Of a stretch of DNA of 64,000 bases, positions 15,401 to 29,776 are shown piece after piece (the stretch's first letter is position 1; every line of letters begins with the position of its first letter). A program made the translations under genes and the position numbers. Origin of the DNA: Ooceraea biroi (Eukaryota; Arthropoda; Insecta; Hymenoptera; Formicidae); NCBI RefSeq assembly GCF_003672135.1, contig NC_039507.1:3348001-3412000 (forward strand), written 5' to 3'. The notes under the pieces are model-generated. The model saw only the letters and a program-made list of their open reading frames with translations, searched no databases and was not told the origin of the DNA.

Positions 15401-18400
15401 GACGCCTATCGCCAGCGAGAGGATAGAAAGTTTCTCCTTGCGTAACGAGTATCGACGAGGGGGAGTATCGGAGGCAAATGAAATCATCGTGACTCCGAAT
15501 CAGGACAGCAAGGATTGCGATGCGATCTCTGATGCGAAAAATCGTCGTAAGATTTGCATTCAAACCTCCTGGCAAATTATCAACGAATTAATGGATTAGA
15601 AAATTATATAATATACAAAATACATAAAATTATTCATTTTTTTATTGAAAATATCCTATTAAAATTTCGATGCTCATGTTTTAAACCTTAGCGTCATCAA
15701 CACATTTTCAGATGTCAAGATATTTATCTTATTTTTATTCTCTCGAATGCTCTCTTTCCTTCTCTCTTGAAATTACACAAAAAGAATCAAAAGCGAATGC
15801 TGCCGAAAGCAGAATCGTGTCGTGCACTAGCCAGGGCTTGTGTACGTTCAAGCGTGACCACGGAGATAAGCGGTGCATCGACCTGTGCCAAATCGGCAGG
15901 CTGATAAGAGAAGCAAAAGTTGCTTGTTAGCGATTAGCAGCCGGCAATTAATCGCTGCAGATCTCGTTTTCGCCGCGGGGCTATTACGCTGATACTCATC
16001 GCACCAACCGTCGTCTCGCAATGATGGCATTGGCCAGTCAGTCGGCGTATCGTATATACGATTATGCATATGCAATTCAGCGCTGCAGCATGAGAACTGT
16101 CTCACGGATAAGACTTATCGTCGTTGCAATGATTAGAACCCTCATAAATAGCCTGTGAAGGAACCTCGCTCAATCGTCGCACGTTTTTTAAACCTCATAT
16201 AGTATTATGCCTTTTAATATTACTTCTAATTAATCAATCAATTGTTATAGTGAATTGCGACAATGTGCAAAATTGCTAATAAAATAATTTGTTTCGTATT
16301 AATCTGCTACGCTGTATAAATATTTTTTCTATGCGTATTAATATCAATTGGAGAAAGATAGCCTAATATTTCAGATATTTTAGCTTAATGTATTTAACTT
16401 TGATTAAATTTATTTGTTAGTACTGATATTTTATATTAGAAGAAAGTTTTAATTCTTATTTTTTATAAATATCTATTTGAATATGAAATAAACTTTTCTG
16501 ACTAGAGTAAAGTGGATTTTTGGCAAAGCGATTCATGTTATTTTTAACGAATTATAACAAATGGCAAGAACAAATGTTCCACAACAATTGTGATTCTTCA
16601 AAATTATCGCAATATATCAGTTCGGTAATATATCATAGCAAGCACGTCCGCAGTTCCTGTACGAATATGAATTATTGCCTCTACTATTATGCAATGTTTC
16701 AAGAACGATCAAATAAACGTGAACTTACATGATAGCAACAACTATAAAAAAATCGCTTTGATCTACTCTTGTAAATTACAGATAGATGAAATTACAATCA
16801 ATTTAGTCACGTCGCAATTCAGGCTATATAATAGCGACACGCCCGGCTTACAACTTGAGTTACGTGGGTTTTCGACCTGAGAGTTACGACTTGAGCTTAT
16901 TTGTTATAGAAACTGAAAACTAATTAACAATTTGCTGTGTTATATACTGAAAAACGAAAGAAAAAGGAAAGAAATTCTCGAATTTTTGTAGCTCCGCACG
17001 AACGAGCAACAAGCGGCTCGCGCCACGCTTGTAAAAGCTTTACGATCTTGTCAAGAAAGAGAAATGGATTTACACTCGTTTCACGTCGGCCAACCGACAT
17101 TAGAGTTTCTAGAGAAACAAGCCAATTTGCACAGCTGCTCAGCGCCGCGCCTAAGTTTCCAGATCGCCCTTCGTCAGTCCCTTCCTGATGACGAAAAGGA
17201 TCCAAACAAGGAATTTACGAGTTGTTTATTTTTAAAGAGACTTAAATTCGGGTTTAAGATACAAGGTCCAAGTAATATATGTAAAATGAAGCAACGTGTA
17301 TTCTCTTAATGAAATACCAAAATCGAATTTCTAGAATTAGGATTAACTTTAAATTTGAAGAATTTTACCGTATGCAAGTTTGACTGAAAAAGTAAAAGGA
17401 TTGATAAAAATAATTATATTCTTATTATTGTTATTAATAGATCATTTTATCTTTAGCATAAAAATAATCTTATCCAGACTAAACTTAGAGAACATCTGCA
17501 ATGAGAAAAAAGGCAGATTTCGTGAAAGGTGTGATTTGGGTGAATGCAGGTACCAAATTCTCGAAGGTGGAAGCAAATCCGGATGTCTGACCAAATTCAA
17601 AAGCTCGTTATGGACCGCGACAGAACGACCTGCAGTCGCCCGACTTGGATTGAGTCCAACGGCAAGTGAGTAACGATAATTCCTATGTGGGTTAACAACC
17701 CGTGCTTTAGAAAGCAGGAAGGAGGAAAAAGCTGTGTTCGTTCGACCGAGAAGAGTGAGTCGGATCTCGAGACGTTTGTTTCACGTGCTCGGGGTTAATG
17801 GTGATCCCTTTCGATTCATTTTTAGGCGACGACTGTCCTACGGGAGTGAGCTAGGATCTACAAAAATAACACCCGGGGAGAGAAAGAGAACATCGGTTTC
17901 CAGACACGTCGCAACGTAAACCGGCAACCGTATGTGACAACACGATCGATGGTAAGAAACACCTAAAATATTATAGGAGTTTAAAGTATTGTCTGTAGTA
18001 TTACCCAGTACGAATAACATAGAAAAAAATAAAAAAGATCGCACAAAAGAATTTTCGCATAATGTTGTATAACGAATAGGAATCTATTCTTGTATTCTGA
18101 TTCGGTAAAAGTCGCTGTGTATCGCAGTAGATCGCCGTGTATCAGCGTACGTCGATTGTGCAAAGCAACCATGCGTTAAAGAAAACGCGCTGCGAAGTAT
18201 TATTTCAACATATTCCGCCGTGCTTAAATTTTACTTTATTTCTCTCCCATAACATCTAACTTCCCATAACATAAAGTTGCAAAGCATTTGCGGGCTGAGC
18301 CATTTAGGATGTTCATGGCCCGTCGTATTCACGGCGCGCGCTGCACAAACTAATGTGAAAAGCTTGTAATGCGCATGAACTTTCGCGTTGCGCCGCATAG

Positions 18401-20410
18401 CTTCCACGTTGTACTGCATTATGCAACGCCGTGCTTTACAAAATAAGGATGAAGACGCGCGTACCATTACGTAGATCGTCGTAAATATCTATACGCGGAC
18501 ATTAGCACCCGCATTAAAGGACAAGAAGTTTTCGACGGGATAACGGCTGGAGATTTTTAGCGAGGGACCGACGGGAGATTTAGAATGAGGGAACTTCTCG
18601 AAAAACTTGTGACAATCCCAGCGAATTCACAAAGTTCTCGTGAAAGTACGCGAGAGAGGCGAGGTGAGATGGCATCCATTTGACTACGGATAACGGATTC
18701 GGGGGCATTCGTTCCCTCGTGCCCGGATTTTAACGGTAGAGTCCCCTCGAATCCATTTTTAGGTGACGAACCCTACTAGTAACTGTAGCGGAGTTACTTC
18801 ACGAAAATAAAAGTTCGAGACCGAGAGAATGGAATGACGACGAACTCCAGCGCGCAGCGGCCCGGGCTTATTGAAAAACTTTGCGTAAATCCGAGGTAAA
18901 ACTTGGAAGAAAAAGTCGGATAAGGGACGTTGCACGAATGCGAAAGTGTGTCTGCCAGGCGTATAATTAGCGTTTCCAACAATTCCGAAGAGTGCTAACC
19001 ACGAATCATAGATATCCAAATTAATATCTACATCGGTATATAGACTACGACGTCTAACATTAATGTATCGATGTGTTGCGTTAGAGTTCAAGAATATAGC
19101 TGTACTATAAGAGATCCCAGAAGTAAATTACGCGATCAGATTCTGCGAACTTTCCTACAACCGTCTGTACAGCCTGTAAATTCTATTTCTAAAGTAAATG
19201 TGCTTTTAAAACACCATTTAAATCTTGCACATATGCAATCAAGCATACTTTACATTTCATCATGATTAGAGTAAAAGAAGGCAAAACGTGTATGAACGTT
19301 GGATGTTGGAACTCGGCCGGGCGCAAGGCATGGGCTCAAGGCACGGGGCGATGACAGAAACAACAAAGTGCACGCCGAGGAAATGTGGAGCTAGTCAGGC
19401 GTCGCGGAAGCAGTTAAAGGTTAATAACGAAACCGTGGAAATACGTTCGCCACGCATCGACCTCACATAGAACGTATTCGATGTTCCACTTGCTATTCTT
19501 ATAACGCAATGCGCCGCGCTAGTTTCCAATGTACAGGCGAACTAGCGCTGACCACTTATCATGGGAAGCATTAAACATACGCGGGCACAGATAAGAACTG
19601 GAACGTGCCCACGCTCGATATGTGAACTCGTTCATAAGACTTGGAAATACAAGGATTAATCCACGATCCCGCTGTGCTACGTCGAAATTGCATTTACGGC
19701 GTTTGCGGGGGACTGAATAATTCTGTCAGTTCATATCCCATCGAAATTTATGGGCTCTCGAGAGCGAATTTAAATTGGGTAAACTTGGATACCACTTCCA
19801 AGCTAAGCGGCTCATGCACTCTTAATTAACTGCTGATTATTAGATGTAATAATTCCACAGTCCGATAACATCGTTCAAGATACCGACTATCTCGAGGGCC
19901 CATAGTGTAAGACGGATTAAACGCTTACAGGATCAGGCCTGTACCTCGGAACGTATGTAACAGTATTCAAAGGTTACACATATAATTGCTGATGATAACG
20001 TACAAAAATCGTAATAAACGTTTCCATCCGCAGGGTATTAAACCCGACGAGACCGGAGAGCGCATTCGACCGTGACGGGGCATATTTATTCTTTTCTTTT
20101 TTGGAAGCCGAACCTCGTAGACCGAGATACCCGGCTGCGTTAAAATTGTGGGCCATTGTTAAGCCGGGAATAGATTCGGCTCTCGTTGAAGACGCCAGAC
20201 CTCCCGACGGTTCTCAACCACGCGGTTCCGCGTTTAGAGAGGACTCTAAACATAGATCGGGATCGCGATTAAACTGCGTTGAGACGTGTAGTTGTTGCAG
20301 GTGTTACAAGCAAACGCGAGCTGCATGCGAGTCAAACGGATAAAATTCTTGGGCACTCTAGCATTAGAGATCTGCGACCATCAAAGGATCACGGATCTCT
20401 TTTAGGCCAA

Positions 20411-20551
20411 TATTCATAGTCGAATCTTATATTTAAGATCATCTTAAGTGTATCTTCAGATACTCCATAGCCAATGAAATAATCTATACGACTATACAGC
20501 ATCTGCAGATAAACTTAAGACGGTCTTAAATATAAGATTCGACTATGAATA
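20411..20551. mobile_element. MITE-like element with ~53-bp terminal inverted repeats
   Basis: The left end starts TATTCATAGTCGAATCTTAT (20411 onward) and the right end, read in reverse complement, starts with the same 20 bases (from 20551). The arms stay alignable for about 53 bases with roughly six mismatches, leaving only about 35 bases between them. The arms also contain the internal palindrome CTTAAG. There is no coding capacity, so a non-autonomous miniature inverted-repeat element is the natural reading. Flanks (GGCCAA on the left, CCGGTC on the right) show weak inverted similarity, so the true ends may lie a few bases further out. No clean target-site duplication was seen. The transposase family that moved it is unknown. 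Confidence 0.75.
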
Positions 20552-23500
20552 CCGGTCTTAGCAGGAAATTACGACAAATGTTATATCCCGCTTGCCTTGT
20601 GTAGGTATCCTGAAGCACGCGTGGATGTAATTATGATCGCGATTATAGCTGTAGGGAGATCTTGATCTGTGAGTGACTTCTCTCTCTTTGCAGGAGTCAA
20701 CGGTAATAAAGTTAATCTTCGATACGTCCAAGATACGTAATAAAATATGATATTGGGTTACAACGACTGGAATCTCAATTTGTAGCGATCGCAAACGAAA
20801 TATTGAATGAAAGATTTATTTATTATTATTATCTCAGAATTGCTGATGCAGTACGAAAGTTCAAAACTGAAACAATAGCTAACCTACAAATGCATATAAG
20901 TTGTACATTTTGAAATTTTAATTAGACAGTTTAAATACCGAGATACTAAAGTATCGAACATAAAAAAACTTGCAACGAACAATGGTATTCTTCAATATTT
21001 CCTTCAGGAAAAATGATGACTAAATTTATCACGAAATCTGTTATTAAAATTTAAGAATCGGAGAGTCTGGAACGTTTCTCAGATCAAATTACCCACTTCT
21101 CTAAACGTCACCGATGACGCTGATAGAGACAAACAGTGACTCGGACGGTTTTACTCGCGCCTTAACAACCTTCCGAGGCCTCGTGCGATCGTAAAAGGAA
21201 AATCGTACGAGCATGTCTACACTTTCATTGTAACGATCGTTGTCGAATCAGATCGTGGGACGTTGCAATGCCAGCCGATTATGCAAATTACAGCGTTACC
21301 GTTAAATTACATCCGCGACACTAATACTGGACTTTCCACGCTCGGTGAATCGGGAGCGCGCATAGATTACGAGACCGATCAGTGTCCCCGATTGCAGTGT
21401 CGTCGTTTTTGACTGGTTTTCCATGTCCTCCGATAATGAAACAGTTTATACATTAAAAAGAAAAAAGTGACCAAGATATCAAAATAGATCAACATAGGAA
21501 AATTTAATTTCACTCTCCATTTCTTTTTTTTAGAACGATTAAACAGTAACTTTCAATTTCAACAAGTATTAATGTTTTCACTCAACAGGGTCATAATAAA
21601 ATTATTAAATAAATAATATAAAACTTTTAAATGTTTTATCACAATCTTAACACTATCGTTTTACAAACAAAAACATTTTACTTACATTAAAACGAAACAA
21701 GGTTTAAGAAAGAGCACCGCGATTTCTAATGCCAATTCAAGAATGCTGCCTTGGTTGTAACAGAGGGATTCGGGGAGAAGAGTTAAGTGATCGAAGTAAA
21801 GAAGAAATACAACGGTAATCGAGGTACGACGAAGAAGGAGAGAACGCTCGGACGCGTTCGCGATTGTCGCAGGAGATGAAGTGCACCGCCTCTGCCAAAT
21901 ATCTCGGCGGTCACCGGTCTCGTTGTCATCGCCGATGTAAGCGTAGCAGGTAGGAAACCCTATCGAGAGTCCACAATGGGTCCTCTATGTGAGGTCTGCT
22001 TCCCCCGCACAATGGCGGGCCAAGAGTTCCTTATATTTTATGACAACCCGCTGCAGCAGCCGTCGCGCAGGCTACGGTTTACGGTCCAAACACCAGCGAG
22101 ATTCCGCGAAGCTTTCCTCTGTGTGACACCGGGCGGGCACTATCTTTATTCCGACTTTATCGTTCCCGTAAAGTCCGCCTATCCGCGCACTTGTTTTCGA
22201 TCGAGGCGTGTGGCTGCGAGCAACCGATGCGATGGTACCATCGAGGATTTTTCTTGCGAGCGATCTCGAGATCGGAAACGAGCTCCCTCAACTTCAATCT
22301 CGTATATAATTCACCGGGCTCGTGTTCCTCGATACTCAGTTTCTCATTCGCGGGGCAGCAACAGCGGCCGCGCAATGTCTTGCAGCAACAATTTGTCTGC
22401 AGTGCTGGTATAAGTTTTTATTCCCGTGATGAGAATAAAGAAGCAAGGTGAAAAAGTATTACGAGATTACATCGGCAAGTTTTAAATGGTAAAATGGATG
22501 TTGGGGGATTATAATAGTGGCGTCGAGGAAAGTGTACCTTGCACCGGCGCGTATCTCGGACGAAAGAGACAGCCGTAAAATTAATTGAATTTAAGTTTCT
22601 TACCCCTTGTTCTCTCCCCCGCACCGTTACGAAACACGATGGAAAAGTGTTTCTCTTCTGCGTCACGCGTGACTAAACGCGAGAAGAAATATTTTCTCGG
22701 TTGTACGTGATTCATCGGCTACCGACGCCAGAGCACCATCATTTTTTAATGACTGAACGGAGTTTCGTTTCAGACTAAAATATCTCTGAGACGAGTTTAT
22801 TTACGCAAATATAATAAATATAATAAATTAAATTAACCAATCCTCGTATATTTAGGATAATTAATCATTAATTTTTATTAAAATTGTATATCAAGCTAAA
22901 ATTATTTTCTTCATATTGCAGAATATAGTGAAAATGAAGTACAAAACAGTTTCATAAATATACATAATGTCTGAATATTTTAATTATAAAGTTAAATTAA
23001 AAATAATATATGTTAGTTTAGTCACTAAACTTTAGTGCACGGTTTTATTTGGGAGCAATGTACAACAGAAAAAACAATAAAACGAATTTCATACCGTAAC
23101 AAATTGGAAATTGTGAATCTCGTTTCCACAACCTTTAATTGGCATCAGAATTCCGAGCAGTGTCGCAACCACTACTGATTACGCGATGCGCGTAACAATC
23201 ATCGAGTAGAGGTATCAATGAAGCCGATGAATCACCTAATCGTGCTCCGATTCAAAATTGTTCAGCGTCTGCTTTATCCACACATTTACAACTAATCGTC
23301 GTTTTACGTAATTTCAACGTCCCGCACAGCGTAATCATGCAATTGCATCGCCGGAAGAACCTAAGCGCAAGGTTTGTCGACACTCTGTATTTCAGTCGCC
23401 GGTAACTCTGTCGCTCGCGGCGATACTTCGTGTCAGCTAACGCATGCTTCGAGTCATCGCGGCGAGTGACGCGGCGTCAAACGATGACATTGGTTCCAGA

Positions 23501-24722
23501 TGACTCGCCTCGAAACAAGAACGTGTCCCTCGTTCGTAACGGCCGTCGAGAGCGAATGGAACGTGACGATCGAGAAAGCCGAGAGACACGTTGTAGCCAA
23601 ATCTTGGATCATTGTACCGTGATATACATATAACGAGCTGATGCTGCATGATCAATGATTCTGTCTCGTACAAAATACTCTCGTATAAAGTACTCGCATT
23701 TAGGATGTAAAAAGATTGATTATCAAAACTCTACCGGAGTCTACACATCATTTAATCCGGTTCGCCTTCAATACATTCAATACGTTCTATAAAATAAATT
23801 TCTCCATTTATATTCGGTCAATCTATAAAATACAATTACGTCGAAGGGAGGAATTCATTTCCGGCGCCGGAACACCTTCGGTAACTAATCCGAGGGGGAA
23901 GAGCCGTGGTTATTGCACGTGGAACATATGGCGGCCGTTGGCACGCGTCACACAGAGCCCGGCGAGCACTACGTTTAGAAATGTGAAAGAGGATACGAGC
24001 GGAAATGAACGCTTCAACGAGACTTGGACATATAAAGGGCACTACTAATCATGAGGGGACCCGACGCGACGGTTTAATGCATTTGTGCGTTTCGCGATGT
24101 TTTCCTTGCAGCCCAGGCGGATCGCTAAGGATCGTTAATTCGGGGCGAGCTTACGTACATAGCACTCTACATATCGTATAGCGTGCAATACGGTTCTCCG
24201 ACGATAAATCGACGTGACATCACAATGGCAAAATTAAAGAATTGAATATCGAGAGTAGGCGGTACGTGTTCCTACCGCTCGCTTTCATGTCGTCCTTTTC
24301 TCTGGCCATTTGGCGCGGTCGACGCGCGCGCAGAAAACGCGAAAAAAGAGTGAAAAAGAGCCCACTACGAAGTGGTCTCCTTCAATAAAAGTCCGGCGTA
24401 CAATGGACGCCGCACGAAAAAGCGGGGATCGTCCCCGGTGTCGGGTACGCGGCATAAATCCACCCATTCAACCGCGCTCAACGTACCCGGGTTGACCTTC
24501 CCGGCCATGAAAATGGGTCGTAGGTGAGAGAACACGCGCGCGACTCGCTGCAGATCGCTCTGCAATCGACGCACGTATGGAATCCCAGGCATTTTGTCGG
24601 ACGTGTCTTCGCGAATGTCAGATCCTGGCGCGCTTCCGTACGCTTCGCGAATTATTCTGACCCCGAATTCAATTACGCTCTTTGATCACTTGCATTATCT
24701 TGAATTGAAGCATTTAAACAGA

Positions 24723-24776
24723 CAAGCACTTATTATCTCCTTACATTTATCTAACTTGCAAGCACGTATTATCTCC
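24723..24776. repeat. short direct repeat, two 18-base copies
   Basis: CAAGCACTTATTATCTCC at 24723-24740 recurs as CAAGCACGTATTATCTCC at 24759-24776 with one mismatch. It is a small local duplication of no evident function. Confidence 0.7.
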
Positions 24777-25248
24777 GCGCTCGGCATCAGTAAAATAATA
24801 AAGTAACTGATTAGATAATAAGCGCATTAAAAAATGAATATTAAAAAGTATTTACGGAATATTCTTCATAATTAGCTTACATAATGGTACTTCTTAAGTT
24901 GAATTAATCGATTTAAAAGAAAAACAGTGGCTTCGCAATTTCTCTCTAAAATTATATGATGATAATGTGAATATTAATTTTATATAGAACCGTTCAATAT
25001 AAATGAATATAATAATCAGCAAATGCCAGAACGTAAATATTTCGATAAAATTCATTCGCAATCCGCAAGATGATCGAACCCGCTTGCGCAGTATCGTTTC
25101 CTTATATCGTCTCGCAGAACGAGAAGCGACTCTCTCTAGTGCGGATCTTACGGAGGCGATTTTACGGGATCGGTGACCACGTAAAAAGGCCCTAGATAAA
25201 AAGCGCTCGTTCACAGCAGACGGTTAAACCCGTTACGGATATAGCTTA

Positions 25249-25295
25249 AGAGAGAGGGAGAGAAAGAGAGAGAGAGAGAGAGAAAAGAGAGAGAA
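25249..25295. repeat. (AG)n microsatellite
   Basis: A GA-rich run of about 47 bases with a few interruptions (GGG, AAA). Confidence 0.9.
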
Positions 25296-26246
25296 CGTGT
25301 ACACGGATGGAAGATTCGTATTTTCGAAGCGAACTGCCAGCATCTGTCGACGGGCGTGGAACGAGCATTGAAACGTGCACAACCAACACGAAACACGAAG
25401 AGAAGATTATCCCGACGGAGGTGCATACTTAGGATAACAGTGAGAGAAGGAAGACACAGAAGTATATCCAAGAAAAATAAGAGAAAACGCAAAAGGATCT
25501 GAGAACGAAGAAGAAAAAAACAGAATGGAATACAAACAAGTTGTACTCGTGACATTACAGAGAATATTCACGTGTAGGCCTATTTATTTATCTGCGAGAT
25601 TGGTTTCTCTTGGTTTTACGTGATTGAAAAGTATTTTTGCTTCACAAATACACTTAACGTCGATATTCTCGCAATATATGATTAAAACAACATTTAAATA
25701 GGTGAATATTTGGAGTAACTGTCAAGGAAATAATATCAGAGTGCATGGAGTAAATATAAATTTATTTTGTTACGATATCTTCTCATACAATCTCCATTAA
25801 ATTGCACATCGAATATAATATTCTATTATTACGCAAGATCTAATATATTTCTCATCGAGACACTCAAGATTTCGTAACGCGTACGCTGTTTTCGGTTTGA
25901 TGCACAACGCACTTCGTGTCTAGCATCGGAAACACCCACGTTGCAAATCTAGGACTGGCCATCCATAGCGAATCCAAGGTTGAAACCGTCGATCGCTAAT
26001 TTATACACGTAGCTGATGCCACTATGAATGGATGGAAGAAGCATGATTTAATGATAATTTTTACTTGACTTTAAATTATTTTACACATTGAATATTCAAT
26101 TTAATTTATATTTTCTCTTATGGATTATATAAATATTATTTTAAACCAAAATCCAAAAACGTAGAGCAAAATTATTTTAACATACATGTACTTGTACACA
26201 CTCTTGACATCCCAATTTTAATCCTGTTGATAAACTTGATTGCAGA

Positions 26247-26250
<4 letters not shown>

Positions 26251-26286
<36 letters not shown>
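26251..26286. repeat. (CT)18 microsatellite
   Basis: A pure CT dinucleotide run of 36 bases, the cleanest in the window, followed by a short TTTTCTCTCTC tail. Confidence 0.95.
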
Positions 26287-26289
<3 letters not shown>

Positions 26290-27460
26290 CTCTCTCGCCT
26301 TTCACATCCATTAATCATCAGTAATCCTAATCCGATTTTACATCGCCCGAAAGTTCAAAAGAGAATTTCGAGTTTCTTCATTAGTACTATTAATGCGCGA
26401 AACGCATAAAGCGCCTGGAATTTTATAGTAATTAATTTCGTTTACACCGCATCTTTGTTAACGAAGTCCAACCAAAGTTCCAGGTCAGTCAGGAAGCTCC
26501 AAGTCTCTCGCAAAGACTTGTCAAACTTCTTTTAGAGATCCGTAGCGTGACAGGAAATACATCAGATTAATTATCTCGACGCGAAAGTATCGACTGAATG
26601 TCATGCTAAGAACCTCAGTGCTAAAGTATTGAAAGATAGAAAGATAGAACGGATACTTGCTTCTGAGTATTAAACTCGTAACTGAGGAATCTTAAGAATA
26701 AAAATAGTGGTGTAAAAGAGAGCTATCAACGATTGAAATATCAAGTAGAACAACGTAAATTTACATTGCTTTTTATTATTTTCTCTACAGAAATCTTTTC
26801 TCTCTCTCTCTTTTTCCTTCTTGAGTATTTTTTCAGATATATTACGTCATGTTATATTGAAATACCTCGGAAAGGAGCATATCCTGTACCGAAGTTAAAT
26901 GTGTTTTATCCTTCAGCTGTACTAATCTGCGGGCGATGCGGATGACGCGCCGGCTGGCACGATTCGCCTACACTTCGTTGTACATCATATCATTTACTAT
27001 GCCCACGCGTGGCACGAGCCTCCTCTTCGTCGTCGTCGCCGTCGTCGATCATCCTCATTGAGCTTGACGCTCTCGAGCAGCGCTGCCAAAGTGTGTCCGA
27101 ACGATGTATCTATCCTACGCCCGCGCTGAAATCCACGTCGCGCAATTGAGATTTCCTATGGTCATTCTAGAAAGCGCTATCGATTAATTATCACAATACC
27201 TCGTTTGTACAATGTACTTCAACAATATGCTTCCAATTTTGTTGAATCGAAATAAACCGACGAAATATAATATAAATGATCAAACTCGGTCAGCGTAATG
27301 TATCGTTCCGGTTTTAATAAAAAATTATTAAAAAATAGGAAAGGACGAACGTTGGCGCAAGCGGTGAATGTTTTACCAAGCAATTTGAATTTTTATCTCG
27401 CGGCGTATGTGGGTGATAACGCTCGGAATGACACGATCTCCCAGGTGATACAGTTACTAG

Positions 27461-27503
27461 CTCTCTCTCTTTTTTTCTTCCTTTCTCTCTCTCTCTCTCT
27501 CTA
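27461..27503. repeat. interrupted (CT)n microsatellite
   Basis: Two CT runs are separated by TTTTTTTCTTCC. A smaller CT run also lies at 26797-26820. Confidence 0.9.
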
Positions 27504-29745
27504 GTGCACTATTCGCAATTTTATGCAGAATGCCCCAGGTGCATCATGATATACCTTAATGCGCTCCCGCGCACTCGCGAGACATACATTACGTGCAGAT
27601 GCGCTGCATCATTGTTCATCTCGCCGACACGCAAGCTTTCTTGCAGTGAACGTGCCGCGTCAACGTCCGTCTGGCTGCCCGCAGCAAGAAACTCTTTTGT
27701 TCGCTTGCTCATCCCGTGAGTGACGGAGCAGCGCTCTTCACCATTATCGACCGATTAAGTCATTATTCAACAATAGACTTTCTGGTAAGTTATCGAGACG
27801 CTGCGCCTTGATAAACCCCAATCCTTTCCGAGCCATTCTCTCCGAAAGAATGTTCATCCACGCAGCCTTGAGAGATTATCTTACCATCTGATCGCTAATA
27901 TTTCTCGATTGCTAATGAAGAACTAACTTCTACGAGAAACGAGAAAAGCGAGCGAGCGAAAGTAATGCTGCAATTAAATACTTATTGCGCGTAAAGCTTT
28001 TCCGGAGAATCTACTATATTCGGGACCATAATTATTGAAAGTTTTATTCTCCGATGGTATCTTTATTTTCCCTCTTCCTTTTACCTTTTTTCCCGCATAG
28101 ACAATGTCACGATTCCATCCTCGACAAATTTCGATTCAAACCCGACTTGCTGTACTCTTGCATTTTTATTTAAGCCAATTAAAGCTACGCTTTTCACTTC
28201 TATTCGCGACTTTATAATTAAAGATGTCTAATTGAGTTTCACTGATACTAATAGTGTTTCCTGCAATTTCTGTAGCTATGTCTGATTGTCCGTTCCGAAA
28301 AAGGTTATAGCATTTTCATGATCTCTTTACCAAGATGAATGATCAAGTCTCTCTCGCGCACGTTTCGCTTTATTTGTTCTTTGTTCAAGCGTGTTTCAAT
28401 GCCTGGCCGTTTTTCGCGTGCAGCAGCGCTCTTTTCTATCCTTCCGGACGCACCCGGCAACTCGATGGGACGTTTTGACGCCGATACAAGAAGAAAGGTA
28501 AAGCGGGTGAGGTTTCATTGCCTTTCCCGGCAGCTGCATCATCGCTCAGTGAGCACGTTCAATTGAGCGGCAGAATGAAAGCAAAAACGATAAATTTTTC
28601 TCGCAATCCGCAGAAGAAAGTCTGAATACTGCAAGCTGCAAAGTCTCATGTATCGATCCACAAAGATCAAAAACGATGTATCGTGCAATTTTTTTTTATC
28701 ATGAAAAATTTGTGATTATTCCTTTCTCTTGGATGTTATTATGTTACGAAACATTTAATTTAAAAAATGGATACACGAAAAAGTTTGACTAAAAAGTAGT
28801 GAAGTGCGAGCATCACGGAATACAATAAGTCTAAATGTAAAAATATAGGATTCTACATTGACACGACATCCATATATTTTATTTTTTTTAATTTGATAGA
28901 AATTGTAAAACTTGATGTATGCACCGAGCAAATAGATTTTCCAAAACCGTGCTTTTTATGACACGTTTAACTCTGCGTTTTTATTTCAATGAAGAATCTG
29001 GATATTTTATTTCAGTTACATGATTCGACGACGAACTTTACCGGATTCGAATAAAGTTCCTCTCGATTCCAGATCGGAACGTAATACATGAGTTAAGAGT
29101 TAATAAAATATTACGATACATATGTACGATGTTATAAAGTAAACGATTAAATGTTTCATATATTCAGTTACGTTCATGATTAGACAATTTGGAGCATTTC
29201 ATATCAAACCTATATACAATAGCATTTATCTGAAGAACATGGAGCCAGAATTAGGATAATTAATAACGGAGGCATTATCCGTGTCGACGAAATCCTACCA
29301 ACGACCTGGATCACTTGCTAATGTAACTGCGATAATATTTATTGAGACTGCTTGCATTAATTAAAGCACCTGTAATCATAGAACGATCTAATAATATGGA
29401 TGTGTTGCGAATATAGATTCGGATGTGAATCCGTTGAATCGTGAATAAGCATTGATAAACAGGTCGCATTACTAGAAACAAACGTTCATAGATTATAAGA
29501 TTAGAAAATATTCCTTATCACTGTCCGTTAATTAGTTTGACATTTTCATATTCATATTCACATAATTCGTTTTTACATTTTTACATTTTAATTAATTCTA
29601 TTATAAAATATCGATATTAACTTAGGTTGTCTGCTATAGAATTTTGATATTTGTTATAACATTTGTTGCAGAATATTCGTACAAATTATATCATCAAGAA
29701 TCATGATATATATTTGCTATCCATACATCCCTCTTTTCTTGTAGT

Positions 29746-29776
29746 TAATTAAACTGTCATTATGACAGTTTAATTA
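29746..29776. repeat. perfect palindrome, 15-bp arms
   Basis: TAATTAAACTGTCAT (29746-29760) is followed by one base and its exact reverse complement (29762-29776). It can form a cruciform or a tight hairpin. No flanking signal shows a job for it. Confidence 0.85.

Larger units (their letters stand above)
8791..20410. other. non-coding stretch, no gene recognised
   Basis: No conserved exon is visible. Contents include a (TC)n microsatellite near 9.15 kb, AT-rich runs (10.7-10.9, 14.6-14.9, 16.2-16.5 kb) and CpG-richer patches (10.98-11.5, 15.0-15.6, 18.5-18.95 kb). Frames longer than 100 codons occur on both strands, for example 13509-13877 minus and 11321-11689 plus. They have no domain, no homologue I recognise and no splice pattern, so they were not called. 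Confidence 0.55.

Noticed and set aside
21976..22413. 145-codon plus frame
   Set aside because: No domain is present, several overlapping frames lie in both orientations, and no splice support is visible.
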